64,000 nucleotides of DNA from Pseudomonadota bacterium (GTDB lineage Bacteria; Pseudomonadota; Gammaproteobacteria; Steroidobacterales; Steroidobacteraceae): assembly GCA_023457495.1 (NCBI GenBank), contig JAEWLQ010000059.1:62001-126000 (forward strand), read 5' to 3'. Positions within the stretch are counted from its first letter, which is position 1; every line of letters begins with the position of its first letter. Both the position numbers and the translations under genes were made by a program. The notes beneath the pieces are model-generated. The model ran no database searches. It saw only the letters and a program-made list of their open reading frames with translations, and had not been told where the DNA came from. This document shows positions 52,377 through 61,067 of this stretch, in pieces.

Positions 52377-53756
52377 ATGGCCCCACCGCTCGTACTCGTC
52401 GTGGATGATGAACCGGATCTGGTCGAGCTCGTCACGCTCACCTTGCGTCGCATGGACCTCGCGACCCAATCGGCCGGCGACGTCGCCGGCGCAAAAAAGC
52501 TGCTGAGGTCCCAGCGCTTCGACCTGTGCCTGACCGACATGCGGCTGCCGGACGGCGACGGGCTCGACCTGCTCGAATGGATGACGAACCATTGCCCGGG
52601 CGTTCCCTGCGCCGTGATCACCGCGCATGGCAACGTCGAATCCGCGGTCCGGGCACTCAAGCTCGGCGCGTTCGATTTCGTGTCGAAGCCGCTGGATCTG
52701 GGTGTGCTCAGACGCATCGTCTCCACGGCGCTCAAGCTCTCGCACGCCCCCGATGCCGGCGCCTCGACGCGCACGGGCACGCAGCTCATCGGCAGCGGGC
52801 CGGCGATGGACCGGCTGCGCGAGATGATCCTGCGCGTGGCGCGCAGCCAGGCGCCGGTGCACATCTCGGGCGAATCGGGCACGGGCAAGGAACTGGTCGC
52901 GCGGATGATCCACGGCTCGGGTCCACGCGCCGAGGGACCCTTCGTGCCGGTGAACTGCGGCGCGATTCCCTCCGAGCTGATGGAAAGCGAGCTCTTCGGG
53001 CACAAGCGCGGAAGTTTCACCGGCGCGGTGACGGACAAGGTCGGCCTGATTCCTTCGGCCGAGGGCGGCACGCTGTTCCTCGACGAGGTCGCGGACCTGC
53101 CGTTGCACATGCAGGTGAAACTGCTGCGCGTGATCCAGGAGAAGACCGTCCGTCCCATCGGCGAACAACGCGAGGCGCCGATCGACGTGCGCATCCTCTC
53201 CGCCACGCACAAGAATCTCGGCGAACTCGTCGCGCAGTCGAAATTCCGCGAAGACCTGTTTTATCGCATCAACGTCATCGAGCTGCGCGTGCCGCCGCTG
53301 CGCGAGCGCGCCGAGGACATTCCAGACCTCGCCGCGGGCATCGTGCGTCGCCTGTCGCGTCGCCTCGGGATCGAAGCGCCGACGATCACGCCCGAGGCCC
53401 TATCCGTGCTGCAGGATTTTCCGTTCCCGGGCAACGTGCGAGAGCTCGAGAACGTGCTCGAGCGCGCGTTGGCGCTGTGCAATCACGGTCGCATCGATGT
53501 CGCGGACCTTCAATTGCGTGCGGTGCCACGCGCCGACAATGCACCGCCGCTGTCCCCAGAACGAATCTCGCAGCTGCGCGGCCAGCCTCCCGCGACGACG
53601 ATGCCCGCGCTCGGCGATCAGCTCGAAGACGTGGAGCGCGCCGCGATCATCAAGGCGCTCGAAGCCGCGCGTTACAACAAGACGGCGGCGGCCAAAGCGC
53701 TCGGCATGACGTTCCGGGCGCTTCGCTATCGGATCAAGAAGCTCGGAATCGAGTGA
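52377..53756 (+). CDS. pilR: NtrC-type response regulator PilR
   Basis: 459 residues: a receiver domain with Asp54 as phosphoacceptor (CLTDMRLPDGDG), an AAA+ domain with Walker A GESGTGK (165-171), and the sigma-54 contact loop GSFTGA (a normal variant of GAFTGA). The Fis-type helix-turn-helix ends the protein (NKTAAAKALGMTFRALRYRIKKLGIE). It activates sigma-54 promoters; pilA is next downstream and has such a promoter. Confidence 0.95.
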   Translation: MAPPLVLVVDDEPDLVELVTLTLRRMDLATQSAGDVAGAKKLLRSQRFDLCLTDMRLPDGDGLDLLEWMTNHCPGVPCAVITAHGNVESAVRALKLGAFDFVSKPLDLGVLRRIVSTALKLSHAPDAGASTRTGTQLIGSGPAMDRLREMILRVARSQAPVHISGESGTGKELVARMIHGSGPRAEGPFVPVNCGAIPSELMESELFGHKRGSFTGAVTDKVGLIPSAEGGTLFLDEVADLPLHMQVKLLRVIQEKTVRPIGEQREAPIDVRILSATHKNLGELVAQSKFREDLFYRINVIELRVPPLRERAEDIPDLAAGIVRRLSRRLGIEAPTITPEALSVLQDFPFPGNVRELENVLERALALCNHGRIDVADLQLRAVPRADNAPPLSPERISQLRGQPPATTMPALGDQLEDVERAAIIKALEAARYNKTAAAKALGMTFRALRYRIKKLGIE

Positions 53757-53785
53757 CACAAAGTGACGCGCCACGTCACTTTGTG
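53757..53785. promoter_or_regulatory. 12-bp perfect inverted repeat between pilR and pilA
   Basis: CACAAAGTGACG - 5 nt - CGTCACTTTGTG, starting at the base after the pilR stop codon and 112 bp before the sigma-54 promoter. No T tract follows. It may be a pilR terminator stem or, by its distance and its TGTC-containing arms, a PilR enhancer. Confidence 0.55.
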
Positions 53786-53896
53786 ACGCGGCGTGGTCGG
53801 CGACGTGCGAATCAGGCGACAGAACTACGTCAAATCGCCGCAACCCCGACAAATATCTGCCTGCAAATCAGCCAGTTGCTTTGCTAGCGTCGCCAC

Positions 53897-53912
53897 TGGC
53901 ACACAGCTTGCT
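53897..53912 (+). promoter_or_regulatory. Sigma-54 promoter of pilA
   Basis: TGGCACACAGCTTGCT matches the -24/-12 consensus TGGCAC N5 TTGC(A/T) at every position, with correct GG to GC spacing. It lies 83 bp upstream of the pilA start, immediately after the pilR gene, as in other PilR-regulated pilin genes. Confidence 0.93.
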
Positions 53913-53994
53913 CCTTACCTAGCCAACTGGCGTCACAGGGCGCCATGTGCGCCAACAGGTTTCTGATTCGTTTTTCTTCTCAGGAGTTAACTTC

Positions 53995-54492
53995 ATGAAG
54001 GCTATCCAAAAGGGCTTTACGCTCATCGAACTGATGATCGTGGTCGCCATCATCGGCATTCTGGCCGCGATCGCGATCCCGGCTTATCAGGACTACACCA
54101 TCCGCTCGCAGGTGACGGAAGGTCTGAACCTCGCCAGCTCCATCAAGGCTGCCGTGGCCGAGAGCTTCGCGGACCGCGGCGTGTGGCCGGCGGACCTCGA
54201 CGCGCTGGGCATCTCCAACGAGCCGCAGGGCAAGTATGTCGAAGGCATCGTGGTCGATACGGGCACGATCAACATCACCTACGGCATCGACGCGAATGCT
54301 GACAGGCTGGCCGGCGAAATTCTGTCGCTGCGTCCCTCGGTGAGCCAGAACGACGACGTCATCTGGGTGTGCGGCGATGCGGCCACCCCGACGAGCGCTA
54401 GCGACCCGACCAGTGGTGCCGCTGCTGCCAGCGCCACCACCTTCGGTACCAACGACAAGGGCAAGTACCTCCCGTCGAACTGCCGCGCCTAA
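53995..54492 (+). CDS. pilA: Type IV major pilin PilA
   Basis: 165 residues. The prepilin leader MKAIQKG is cut before Phe8, giving FTLIELMIVVAIIGILAA with Glu5. The globular part has two cysteines near the C-terminus (VWVCGDAATP-type loop and PSNCRA), forming the usual D-region disulfide. AGGAG lies ~9 nt upstream. It is the main structural subunit of the type IV pilus. A strong terminator follows, so pilA is transcribed alone at high level. Confidence 0.96.
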   Translation: MKAIQKGFTLIELMIVVAIIGILAAIAIPAYQDYTIRSQVTEGLNLASSIKAAVAESFADRGVWPADLDALGISNEPQGKYVEGIVVDTGTINITYGIDANADRLAGEILSLRPSVSQNDDVIWVCGDAATPTSASDPTSGAAAASATTFGTNDKGKYLPSNCRA

Positions 54493-54520
54493 ACGCGACA
54501 GGACAAGCGAACGCTTGATT

Positions 54521-54552
54521 CGAAGCCCCTCTTGCGAGGGGCTTCGTCTTTT
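54521..54552 (+). terminator. Rho-independent terminator of pilA
   Basis: Perfect 11-bp stem CGAAGCCCCTC / GAGGGGCTTCG with loop TTGC, then TCTTTT. Lies 28 bp after the pilA stop codon. Confidence 0.95.
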
Positions 54553-54676
54553 GGGAGCCCGGTCACGCGAAGCCATCAACCCGTATGCGACCATTGGGAC
54601 CAGATTTAACAATTGCCTGCCTGCGGCTCATGGGTAGACTAGGCCGCAGCGGGTTGGGTCGCTCACACGTAACCAC

Positions 54677-56425
54677 ATGAACGACAACGCATCTTTAGCG
54701 CTCGGAAGCAACCGTTCAGGGCTCGGCGGCCTGCCGCAGCGCCTGGTGCAGGACGGCGTCGTCGAAGAGTCGGCGATGCTCACCGCGCTGCAGGCGGCGA
54801 AGGACCGCAAGTCCAGCTTCGTAACCCAGCTCATTTCCGCGGGAGCTGCCAAGGCACGCGACATCGCGATCGCGGCATCCACCGAGTTCGGCGTACCGCT
54901 TTACGATCTCGATTCGCATCAGGTCGACCTCGACATCGTCAAGCTGGTGCAGGACAAGCTGGTCCAGAAGCATCGCTGCCTGCCGCTGTATCGGCGCGGC
55001 AAGCGCCTGTTCCTTGGCGTCGCGGATCCCACCAACCTGCACGCCATCGACGAGATCAAGTTCCAGACCGGTCTCGGCATCGAGGCCATCGTCGTCGAAG
55101 ACGACAAGCTGCAGAAGGCCATCGACAAGGCCGTCGAGCAGGCCGATACGGCGATGCCGAATCTCGCCGACGACGAAAGCGGTTTCGACCTCGAAAATCT
55201 CGACGTCTCCGGTGGTGACGACGACGCCGAAGGCGCGGGCGTCTCCCGCGATGACGTCGAAGACGCGCCGATCGTGCGTTTCGTCAACAAACTACTGCTC
55301 GACGCCATCCGCCGCGGCGCATCGGACATCCATTTCGAACCCTACGAAAAGATGTATCGCATCCGCCTGCGCATCGACGGCATCCTGAAGGAAGTCGCGC
55401 AGCCGCCGGTGCAGCTGGCCATGAAGCTCTCGGCGCGCCTCAAGGTCATGTCGCGCCTCGACATCGCCGAGCGCCGCGTCCCGCAGGACGGCCGCATCAA
55501 GATGAAGCTGTCGAAGACTCGCGCGATCGACTTCCGCGTGAGCACCTGCCCGACGCTGTTCGGCGAGAAGATAGTCTGCCGTATTCTCGATCCGTCCTCG
55601 GCCATGCTCGGCATCGATTCGCTCGGTTACGAGCCATTCCAGCGCGAGATCTATCTCAAGAACCTCGCGAAGCCGCAGGGCATGATCCTGGTGACCGGAC
55701 CCACGGGCTCCGGCAAGACCGTGTCGCTGTACACGGGCCTCAACATTCTCAACCGCGAAGACACCAACATCTCCACCGCGGAAGACCCGGCGGAAATCAA
55801 CCTGCCCGGCGTCAACCAGGTCAACGTGAATCCGAAGGTCGGCCTCACGTTCGCCGCGGCGCTGCGCGCGTTCCTGCGCCAGGATCCGGACGTGGTGATG
55901 GTCGGCGAAATCCGCGACCTCGAAACGGCGGAGATCGCCATCAAGGCCGCGCAAACCGGACACTTGGTGCTGTCAACGCTGCATACCAACGACGCGCCGC
56001 AGACGATGACGCGTCTGGTCGACATGGGCGTCAAGCCTTACGCGATCGCGACCTCCGTGAGTCTGATCATCGCGCAGCGCCTCGCGCGACGCCTCTGCTC
56101 CCAGTGCAAGGCGATCGTCGATGTCCCGGCCGAAGCGTTGCTCAAGGAAGGCTTCCAGGAAGCGGACGTCAAAGCGGGCATCAAGATCTATGGCGCCAAA
56201 GGCTGCTCGAATTGCAGCGACGGCTACAAGGGCCGCTGCGGCATCTACCAGGTGATGCCCGTCACCGAGGCCATCGGCCGCATCATCATGGAAGGCGGCA
56301 ATGCCATCGATATCGCCGATCAGGCTGCCAAGGAAGGCGTATGGGATCTCCGTCGGGCAGGGCTCGAGAAGGTCAGGCAGGGATTGACCAGCCTCGAAGA
56401 AGTCAACAGCGTCACGATCGAATGA
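54677..56425 (+). CDS. pilB: Pilus extension ATPase PilB
   Basis: 582 residues: an N-terminal GSPE II domain (~1-150), then the ATPase with Walker A GPTGSGKT at 341-348, an Asp box, Walker B in RQDPDVVMVGEIRDLETA, and a C-terminal zinc-binding Cys set (RRLCSQCK and GCSNCSDG). It powers pilus assembly at the inner membrane. pilC follows after 23 bp. Confidence 0.97.
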   Translation: MNDNASLALGSNRSGLGGLPQRLVQDGVVEESAMLTALQAAKDRKSSFVTQLISAGAAKARDIAIAASTEFGVPLYDLDSHQVDLDIVKLVQDKLVQKHRCLPLYRRGKRLFLGVADPTNLHAIDEIKFQTGLGIEAIVVEDDKLQKAIDKAVEQADTAMPNLADDESGFDLENLDVSGGDDDAEGAGVSRDDVEDAPIVRFVNKLLLDAIRRGASDIHFEPYEKMYRIRLRIDGILKEVAQPPVQLAMKLSARLKVMSRLDIAERRVPQDGRIKMKLSKTRAIDFRVSTCPTLFGEKIVCRILDPSSAMLGIDSLGYEPFQREIYLKNLAKPQGMILVTGPTGSGKTVSLYTGLNILNREDTNISTAEDPAEINLPGVNQVNVNPKVGLTFAAALRAFLRQDPDVVMVGEIRDLETAEIAIKAAQTGHLVLSTLHTNDAPQTMTRLVDMGVKPYAIATSVSLIIAQRLARRLCSQCKAIVDVPAEALLKEGFQEADVKAGIKIYGAKGCSNCSDGYKGRCGIYQVMPVTEAIGRIIMEGGNAIDIADQAAKEGVWDLRRAGLEKVRQGLTSLEEVNSVTIE

Positions 56426-56448
56426 TCGTCGTCAAAGGATAAGCAAGC

Positions 56449-57687
56449 ATGGCAACCGCAGTAGCAACCACCGGCGGCAAGGCGGTCAAACGCGACATTC
56501 CCTTCTCATGGTCCGGCATGGACAAGAAGGGCAATCGCGTCTCGGGCAAGTCGTTGGCGCCCGACGAGACGACGCTGCGCGCGGACCTGCGCCGCCAGGG
56601 TATCGCGGTCAACCGCATCAAGAAGCAGGCGCAGGCATTCAAGTCCGGCGGCAAGGTCAAGCCGGAAGACATCGCGGTCTTCAGCCGTCAGCTTGCAACC
56701 ATGCTCGCGGCGGGCATTCCGCTCGTGCAGGCCTTCGAGATAGTCGGCAACGGCAACGAAAAGCCGTCGATGCAGAAGCTCATTCTCGACATCAAGGCCG
56801 ACGTCGAAGGCGGTACCTCGCTGCACGAGGCCTTGGGCAAGCATCCCCTGTATTTCGACGATCTGTACGTGAACCTGGTCGAGGCGGGCGAGCAGGCCGG
56901 TGCGCTGGAGACCCTGCTCGACAAGATCGCGACCTACAAGGAAAAGACCGAGGCGCTCAAGAAGAAGGTCAAGAAGGCACTCTTCTATCCCGCCGCGGTC
57001 ATGGTCGTGGCGGTCATCGTCACGGTCATCCTGCTGCTGTTCGTGATCCCGCAGTTCGAATCGCTGTTCAAGGGCTTCGGAGCGGACCTGCCGGCCTTCA
57101 CCCAGTTCGTGATCGACATGTCGCGCTGGCTGCAGGACAACTGGTACATCTTCTTCGGCGCCATCGGCGGCGCCGTCTACGCGTTCCTGTATTTCCACAA
57201 GCGCTCCAAGGCCATGCGCGAGTGGATGGACCGCGCGATGCTCAAGCTGCCCATCATCGGCCCGATCCTGTTCAAATCCGCCGTGGCGCGTTTCGCGCGC
57301 ACGCTCTCGACGATGTTCGCCGCCGGCGTGCCGCTGGTCGAAGCTCTCGAATCCGTCGCCGGCGCCACCGGCAACATCGTGTTCGAGAATGCGGTGCTCA
57401 AGATGCGCGACGAGGTCGCCACCGGCCAGCGCCTGCAGCGCGCGATGGAAAACACGGGCCTGTTCCCGAACATGGTCATCCAGATGATCGCGGTCGGTGA
57501 AGAAGCCGGCGCGCTCGACACCATGTCCGGCAAGGTCGCGACGTTCTACGAAGCGGAAGTCGACAACGCGGTGGACAGCATGTCCTCGCTGCTCGAGCCG
57601 CTGATCATGGCCATCCTCGGCGTTCTCGTCGGCGGCCTGGTCATCGCGATGTACCTGCCGATCTTCAAACTGGGCGCCGTGGTTTAA
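56449..57687 (+). CDS. pilC: Pilus platform protein PilC
   Basis: 412 residues with two GspF domains and three hydrophobic segments: PEDIAVFSRQLATMLAAGIPLVQAFE, ALFYPAAVMVVAVIVTVILLLFVIPQFE, and a second FARTLSTMFAAGVPLVEALE, ending MAILGVLVGGLVIAMYLPIFKLGAVV. It is the inner-membrane core that contacts PilB. Confidence 0.97.
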   Translation: MATAVATTGGKAVKRDIPFSWSGMDKKGNRVSGKSLAPDETTLRADLRRQGIAVNRIKKQAQAFKSGGKVKPEDIAVFSRQLATMLAAGIPLVQAFEIVGNGNEKPSMQKLILDIKADVEGGTSLHEALGKHPLYFDDLYVNLVEAGEQAGALETLLDKIATYKEKTEALKKKVKKALFYPAAVMVVAVIVTVILLLFVIPQFESLFKGFGADLPAFTQFVIDMSRWLQDNWYIFFGAIGGAVYAFLYFHKRSKAMREWMDRAMLKLPIIGPILFKSAVARFARTLSTMFAAGVPLVEALESVAGATGNIVFENAVLKMRDEVATGQRLQRAMENTGLFPNMVIQMIAVGEEAGALDTMSGKVATFYEAEVDNAVDSMSSLLEPLIMAILGVLVGGLVIAMYLPIFKLGAVV

Positions 57688-57713
57688 GCCACGTTGTCCT
57701 TGGAAATCATCGG

Positions 57714-57745
57714 AACGCCGCGTTCACACCGCGGCGTTTCTTTTT
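57714..57745 (+). terminator. Rho-independent terminator between pilC and pilD
   Basis: Stem AACGCCGCG / CGCGGCGTT with a 7-nt loop, then TCTTTTT. It lies inside the pilBCD run, so pilD either has its own promoter or depends on read-through. Confidence 0.88.
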
Positions 57746-57763
57746 GAGGGAAGCGCACGCACG

Positions 57764-58666
57764 ATGGAACTGATCGATACCCTGTCCGGCAATCCGGCGC
57801 TGTACATCGGCGTCTGCATCGCGCTCGGACTCCTCATCGGCAGCTTCCTCAACGTGGTCATCCACCGCGTGCCCATCATGATGGACAACGCGCTGCGGGC
57901 CGAATGCGCCGAGCTCAGCGGCAATGCCGACGCGGCGTCTTCCGCCGCGGCCGGCAAGTACAACCTCGTCGTTCCGCGCTCGGCCTGCCCGAAGTGCCAG
58001 GCGCCGATCACGGCGCTGCAGAACATCCCCGTGGTGAGCTGGCTCGTCCTGCGCGGTCAGTGCGCGAACTGCAAGGCGCCGATCTCGAAGCGTTACCCGC
58101 TGGTCGAGCTCGCGACCGGCATCCTGTCCGGATACATCGCGTGGCGTTTCGGTTTCGGAGTGGCCGGCTTCGCCGCGCTCCTCTTCACCTGGTTCCTCAT
58201 CGCATTGACGATGATCGACTTCGACACGCAGTACCTGCCGGACCAGCTCACCTATCCGCTGCTGTGGCTGGGGCTGCTCGTGAGCCTGTGGCACCCGGTG
58301 TGGGCGCCGGGCGCGGAAGCAGTCGGCCCGCGCGAAAGCATCATCGGCGCCGCGGCCGGGTACCTGAGCCTGTGGAGCCTCTACTGGCTGTTCAAGTTGC
58401 TGACGGGCAAGGAAGGCATGGGTTACGGCGATTTCAAACTGTTCGCCGCGCTGGGTGCCTGGCTGGGCTGGAAGATGCTCCTGCCCATCATCGTGCTCGC
58501 CTCGGGCGTGGGCGCCGTCATCGGGATATTCGTGATGATCCGCCAGCGCCGCGGCAAGGACACGCAGATCGCCTTCGGACCCTTCCTCGCCATCGCCGGC
58601 TGGCTCGCGCTCGTCATCGGCCACGAGGTCGTCGAGCGCTACTTCGGCCTGTTCGCAAGAACCTGA
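57764..58666 (+). CDS. pilD: Prepilin peptidase / methylase PilD
   Basis: 300 residues. The N-terminal methylase part has the zinc cysteines C75, C78, C100 and C103. The peptidase aspartates are in MIDFDTQYLPDQ (~152-154) and GMGYGDFKLF. Eight or so membrane helices. It cleaves and N-methylates PilA and type II pseudopilins. coaE follows after 3 bp. Confidence 0.96.
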   Translation: MELIDTLSGNPALYIGVCIALGLLIGSFLNVVIHRVPIMMDNALRAECAELSGNADAASSAAAGKYNLVVPRSACPKCQAPITALQNIPVVSWLVLRGQCANCKAPISKRYPLVELATGILSGYIAWRFGFGVAGFAALLFTWFLIALTMIDFDTQYLPDQLTYPLLWLGLLVSLWHPVWAPGAEAVGPRESIIGAAAGYLSLWSLYWLFKLLTGKEGMGYGDFKLFAALGAWLGWKMLLPIIVLASGVGAVIGIFVMIRQRRGKDTQIAFGPFLAIAGWLALVIGHEVVERYFGLFART

Positions 58667-58669
58667 GCC

Positions 58670-59287
58670 ATGGCGCGCGGATTTCGAGTCGGACTCACCG
58701 GGGGCATCGCCTCCGGCAAGAGCACGGTCGCGAATCTGTTCAGCGCGCTCGGCATCACCATCGTCGACACCGACGTGCTGGCCCGCGAGGTCGTCGCGCC
58801 CGGTTCGGCGCTGTTGCCGAAGATCGCCGCGCATTTCGGCCAAGAGGTGCTGGCGCCGGACGGCAGCCTGGACCGCCGGGCGCTGCGCCAGCGCGTGTTC
58901 GCGGATCCGGCCGAGCGCCTTTGGCTCGAACAGCTCACGCACCCGGAAATCCGCCGCCTGACGGATGAACGCAGCGATTCCGCGCCCGGGCCCTATTCCA
59001 TCGTCGCGATCCCGCTGCTCGTGGAGACCGGCGGCAAGGACCGTTTCGATCGCATTCTGGTCGTCGACTGCGAGCCGTCCGTGCAACTCGCGCGGCTGCA
59101 GGCGCGGGACGGAATGACGCGCGCGCAGGCCGAGGCGATGCTGGCCGCGCAGGTCTCGCGCGAGGCGCGGCTCGCCGTCGCCGACGACGTGATCCGCAAC
59201 GATGGCGATCTCGCGCACCTGCGTGACCAGGTCGAAAAGCTGCATCGGGCTTATGTCGCCGCCTCCGCACGGTTTACGCGGCCCTAG
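58670..59287 (+). CDS. coaE: Dephospho-CoA kinase
   Basis: 205 residues. P-loop GLTGGIASGKSTVANLF at the start, then IVDTDVLAREVVAPGS and VVAIPLLVETGGKDRFD. It phosphorylates dephospho-CoA at the 3'-OH, the last CoA step. Position pilD-coaE-zapD is conserved in gammaproteobacteria. Confidence 0.96.
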   Translation: MARGFRVGLTGGIASGKSTVANLFSALGITIVDTDVLAREVVAPGSALLPKIAAHFGQEVLAPDGSLDRRALRQRVFADPAERLWLEQLTHPEIRRLTDERSDSAPGPYSIVAIPLLVETGGKDRFDRILVVDCEPSVQLARLQARDGMTRAQAEAMLAAQVSREARLAVADDVIRNDGDLAHLRDQVEKLHRAYVAASARFTRP

Positions 59288-59308
59288 AGGGTCGCGCAGA
59301 ATAGCCCG

Positions 59309-60112
59309 ATGGCAGAGGAAGCCCACCAGCAACAGCCCGTCGCGGAGCCCGCGCCGCTCGTTTTCGAGCAGCCGCTCAACGAGCGCATGCGTACCTTCCT
59401 GCGCCTCGACTTCCTCTACAGCCAGGCGCTGTATCACAACGAGATGCAGAGCCAGTGGGGCAGCCGCGCCGCGATGGGCAGCCTGCTCGACATCCTCGCG
59501 ATCGCGGCACGCGGCGACGTGCGCGCCGACGTGCAGAAGGAGCTCGAGCGTCACCTCGCGCAGCTCAACGTGTTCCAGAGCAAGCCCGGCGTCGACTCCG
59601 CGCGGCTGCGCACCGTCATGTCGAACCTGCTGAGACTGCGCGCGGACCTCGTCGCGTGCGGTTCTAACTATCTTGCGGGATTGAAGGACTCCGAGTTCCT
59701 GTCGGCGATCAAGCACCGCAGCGCCATTCCCGGCGGCACCTGCGAGTTCGACCTGCCGGATTTCTTCTTCTGGCTGAACCAGGCCACCGACCAGCGCGCG
59801 CGCTCGTTCAACGAGTGGCTGGCCGCGCTGCGTCCGCTGTGCGACGCCATCGCCGAGCTGCTGTGGATCACGCGCCAGCATGGCAAGGCGCGGCAGGAGA
59901 TCGCGCGCGGCGGTGTGTACCACATCACTTTCGAACGGGACACGCCCATCCAGTTGGTACGCATCGCGCTGCCGGCGGAGTCGGGGTTGTATCCGGAGAC
60001 GTCGGGGTCTCACTACCGGTGCAGCCTGCGTCTGCTGGCGTGGAATGGATTGAAGGAACGGCCGCAGCAGACGACGGAAGACATCCCCTTCACCCTCACC
60101 TGCTGTACTTGA
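59309..60112 (+). CDS. zapD: Cell division protein ZapD
   Basis: 267 residues. The family start VFEQPLNERMRTFLRLDFLYSQ and the end FTLTCC are both present. ZapD cross-links FtsZ filaments at the Z ring. The usual partner yacG is not found downstream: the next gene is a DUF6159 membrane protein. Confidence 0.94.
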   Translation: MAEEAHQQQPVAEPAPLVFEQPLNERMRTFLRLDFLYSQALYHNEMQSQWGSRAAMGSLLDILAIAARGDVRADVQKELERHLAQLNVFQSKPGVDSARLRTVMSNLLRLRADLVACGSNYLAGLKDSEFLSAIKHRSAIPGGTCEFDLPDFFFWLNQATDQRARSFNEWLAALRPLCDAIAELLWITRQHGKARQEIARGGVYHITFERDTPIQLVRIALPAESGLYPETSGSHYRCSLRLLAWNGLKERPQQTTEDIPFTLTCCT

Positions 60113-60210
60113 TCAGGGGCTCACGCCTATTTTCAGGCGCAAGCGCCACGAAGGAAACGTCGCCGAAGCGGCGCCGTCCGTGAATAAATAAGAAAAATTC
60201 GGAGGTTCAC

Positions 60211-61062
60211 GTGTTCGAGCGGTTCTCGCGTAGTTGGGAGCTCATCAAGGCGAGCGGGAATGTGTTGCGGCAGGACAAGGAACTGCTGGTGTTCCCGCTG
60301 TTGTCGAGCATCGCGGCGATCCTCGTGGCGGTGAGTTTCATCGTGCCGCTGGTGGCGACGGACGCATTCGTGCGGATCCAGGAGAACGGCGAGGTGCAGG
60401 CGCTGCACGTCGTGGTGGGATTCCTGTTCTATCTCAGCCAGAACTTCGTGATCTTCTACTTCAACTCCGCGCTGGTCGGCGCGGCGATGATCCGGCTCGA
60501 AGGCGGCGATCCGACGGTCAAGGACGGCCTGCGCATCGCGAACTCGAAGCTGGGCGCGATCCTGGGCTACGCCGCCATCGCGGCGACGGTAGGCATCATC
60601 CTGCGCATGATCGAGGAGCGACTGGGCATGGTCGGACGATGGATCACCGGGCTGCTCGGTGTCGCGTTCACCCTGGCGACCTTCATGGTCGTGCCGCTGC
60701 TGGTGACGCGCAACATCGGTCCCATCGACGCGGTGAAGGAAAGCGCCTCACTACTCAGGAAGACCTGGGGCGAGAACATCATCGGCAACGTCGGCATGGG
60801 GCTGGTTTTCGGACTGATCTACTTCGCGCTGATCGTCCCCGGCCTCGCCGTGGTCTTCTGGCTGATCCAGATGCAGAGCGGTCTGCTCGCGATCACGATG
60901 GGCGCGGTGCTGGTGGGCGGATTCATCCTGCTGGCGCTGATCCAGGCGGCGCTGCAGGGTGTCTACTCCGCGGCGCTATTCCGCTTCGCGACCGCCGGCG
61001 ACGCCGGCGCGGGTTTCGACGGCACGTTGTTGGGCGATGCGTTCAGGAAGAAGAAGGACTGA
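60211..61062 (+). CDS. DUF6159 family membrane protein
   Basis: 283 residues starting at GTG 60211 with GGAGG 5 nt upstream. N-terminus MFERFSRSWELIKASGNVLRQDKELLVFPLLS is typical of this uncharacterised family; about six membrane helices follow. Function unknown. Convergent with the S9 peptidase gene with only 5 bp between stops. Confidence 0.87.
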   Translation: MFERFSRSWELIKASGNVLRQDKELLVFPLLSSIAAILVAVSFIVPLVATDAFVRIQENGEVQALHVVVGFLFYLSQNFVIFYFNSALVGAAMIRLEGGDPTVKDGLRIANSKLGAILGYAAIAATVGIILRMIEERLGMVGRWITGLLGVAFTLATFMVVPLLVTRNIGPIDAVKESASLLRKTWGENIIGNVGMGLVFGLIYFALIVPGLAVVFWLIQMQSGLLAITMGAVLVGGFILLALIQAALQGVYSAALFRFATAGDAGAGFDGTLLGDAFRKKKD

Positions 61063-61067
61063 TCACA

